A stretch of DNA of 9,709 nt. Source: Desulfobulbaceae bacterium. Its GTDB lineage: Bacteria > Desulfobacterota > Desulfobulbia > Desulfobulbales > UBA5123. The stretch covers positions 1 to 9,709 of the forward strand of contig JAOUHH010000087.1 of the NCBI GenBank assembly GCA_029865195.1. Direction: 5' to 3'. Positions 9,478 to 9,709 of the stretch are shown in pieces. Below the pieces are notes generated by a model. The model worked only from the letters and a program-made list of their open reading frames with translations. It did not search any database and was not told the DNA's origin. Position 1 is the first letter of the stretch. Every line of letters begins with the position of its first letter. The position numbers were made by a program, and so were the translations under genes.

Positions 9478-9708
9478 TTATCTTAGCCATAATTCGTTGA
9501 ATTTGCCGACATGGTCGAAAAACCAGCGAAAAGGTATTGACCGGTGGTTGGTGATAAGGTAGTTTGTCGCCTCCTCGCCGGCGGAAAGCATGGTCGGCAA
9601 GTGTTGAGGACGGAAAATAAGTTCTTGACAGGGGTTGGAAGATCGGCTAAATATAGCGGCTTCCGAGAACGGAAACGGCAGGCAGCTTCGGGTTGCCGGT
9701 CGGCAAGT
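9478..9708 (-). CDS. Unidentified open frame, C-terminal part only
   Basis: A frame free of stops runs from the window edge to a TAA at 9478-9480, giving 76 residues that end FFDHVGKFNELWLR. An internal ATG at 9589-9591 would give only 37 residues and has no ribosome site. I do not recognise the sequence. Third codon positions are much less G/C-biased than in the flanking genes, and the promoter-like sites in the same DNA point the other way, so this may be chance or a decayed or acquired fragment. If real, it ends 90 bp upstream of amrS on the same strand. Confidence 0.2.
   Translation of the reverse strand, partial: TCRPATRSCLPFPFSEAAIFSRSSNPCQELIFRPQHLPTMLSAGEEATNYLITNHRSIPFRWFFDHVGKFNELWLR
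9625..9653 (+). promoter_or_regulatory. Sigma-70 promoter candidate pointing out of the window
   Basis: The plus strand has a perfect -35 box TTGACA (9625-9630), a 17-bp spacer and TAAATA (9648-9653); the -10 match is partial, and TATAGC overlaps it slightly downstream. An A-rich stretch, GGAAAATAA at 9612-9620, sits just upstream where an UP element would be, as in strong rRNA or tRNA promoters. Whatever it drives begins near 9660 or beyond the edge. Confidence 0.4.
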
Positions 9709-9709
9709 A

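Larger units (their letters stand above)
9388..9709. other. 322-base stretch without a confident gene, right edge
   Basis: This stretch is less GC-rich than the genes. It holds an AT-rich block at 9418-9434, containing TATAAT on the plus strand at 9422-9427 but with no good -35 box. It also holds a sigma-54-like site, a TTGACA-type promoter pointing right, an 11-base direct repeat (GGTCGGCAAGT at 9592-9602 and 9698-9708), and an unidentified minus-strand open frame reaching the edge. No tRNA, rRNA or plus-strand gene is recognisable inside it. Confidence 0.6.

Overview
This is an ordinary-looking chromosomal housekeeping region from a GC-rich Gram-negative bacterium (about 60% GC by eye, with strong G/C preference at third codon positions). 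All confidently called genes lie on the minus strand. Read in the direction of transcription, right to left, they are amrS, waaA, carA, carB, ftsH and the first part of folP. The Kdo transferase implies a lipopolysaccharide outer membrane. The AmmeMemoRadiSam-type radical SAM enzyme is most common in anaerobes. The N-terminus of FtsH resembles those I associate with Desulfobacterota (the former deltaproteobacteria). I infer an anaerobic Desulfobacterota-like organism with moderate confidence; no marker RNA is present to prove it.

Right edge (9388-9709): no confident gene. It holds a possible C-terminal fragment of an unidentified minus-strand ORF. It also holds promoter-like signals pointing the other way: a good sigma-54 match at 9434-9450, and a TTGACA-type promoter at 9625-9653 with an A-rich stretch upstream. 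Something divergent from amrS may begin beyond the window.

8368-9387: amrS, a complete radical SAM enzyme without its usual AMMECR1 and Memo partners inside the window. A hairpin followed by TTTT overlaps its last codons.

2448-8290: a clear sigma-70-type promoter (TTGACT, 17 bp, TTTAAT) precedes waaA, which is followed closely by carA (42 bp gap) and carB (76 bp gap). These look like one transcription unit joining lipid A-Kdo assembly to carbamoyl phosphate synthesis. The predicted start region reads GATTTTTTTGG, as at Escherichia coli promoters controlled by UTP through start-site switching and reiterative transcription (codBA, upp). This is the most interesting observation in the window and fits the pyrimidine role of carAB.

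1-2447: a 217-bp gap with a possible promoter and two perfect hairpins leads into ftsH, which most likely starts at a TTG codon behind a strong ribosome binding site. folP follows after 46 bp, the familiar ftsH-folP order, and runs off the left edge. I see no mobile element, CRISPR array, RNA gene or defence system. I did not find an undescribed multi-gene system; the notable points are regulatory.
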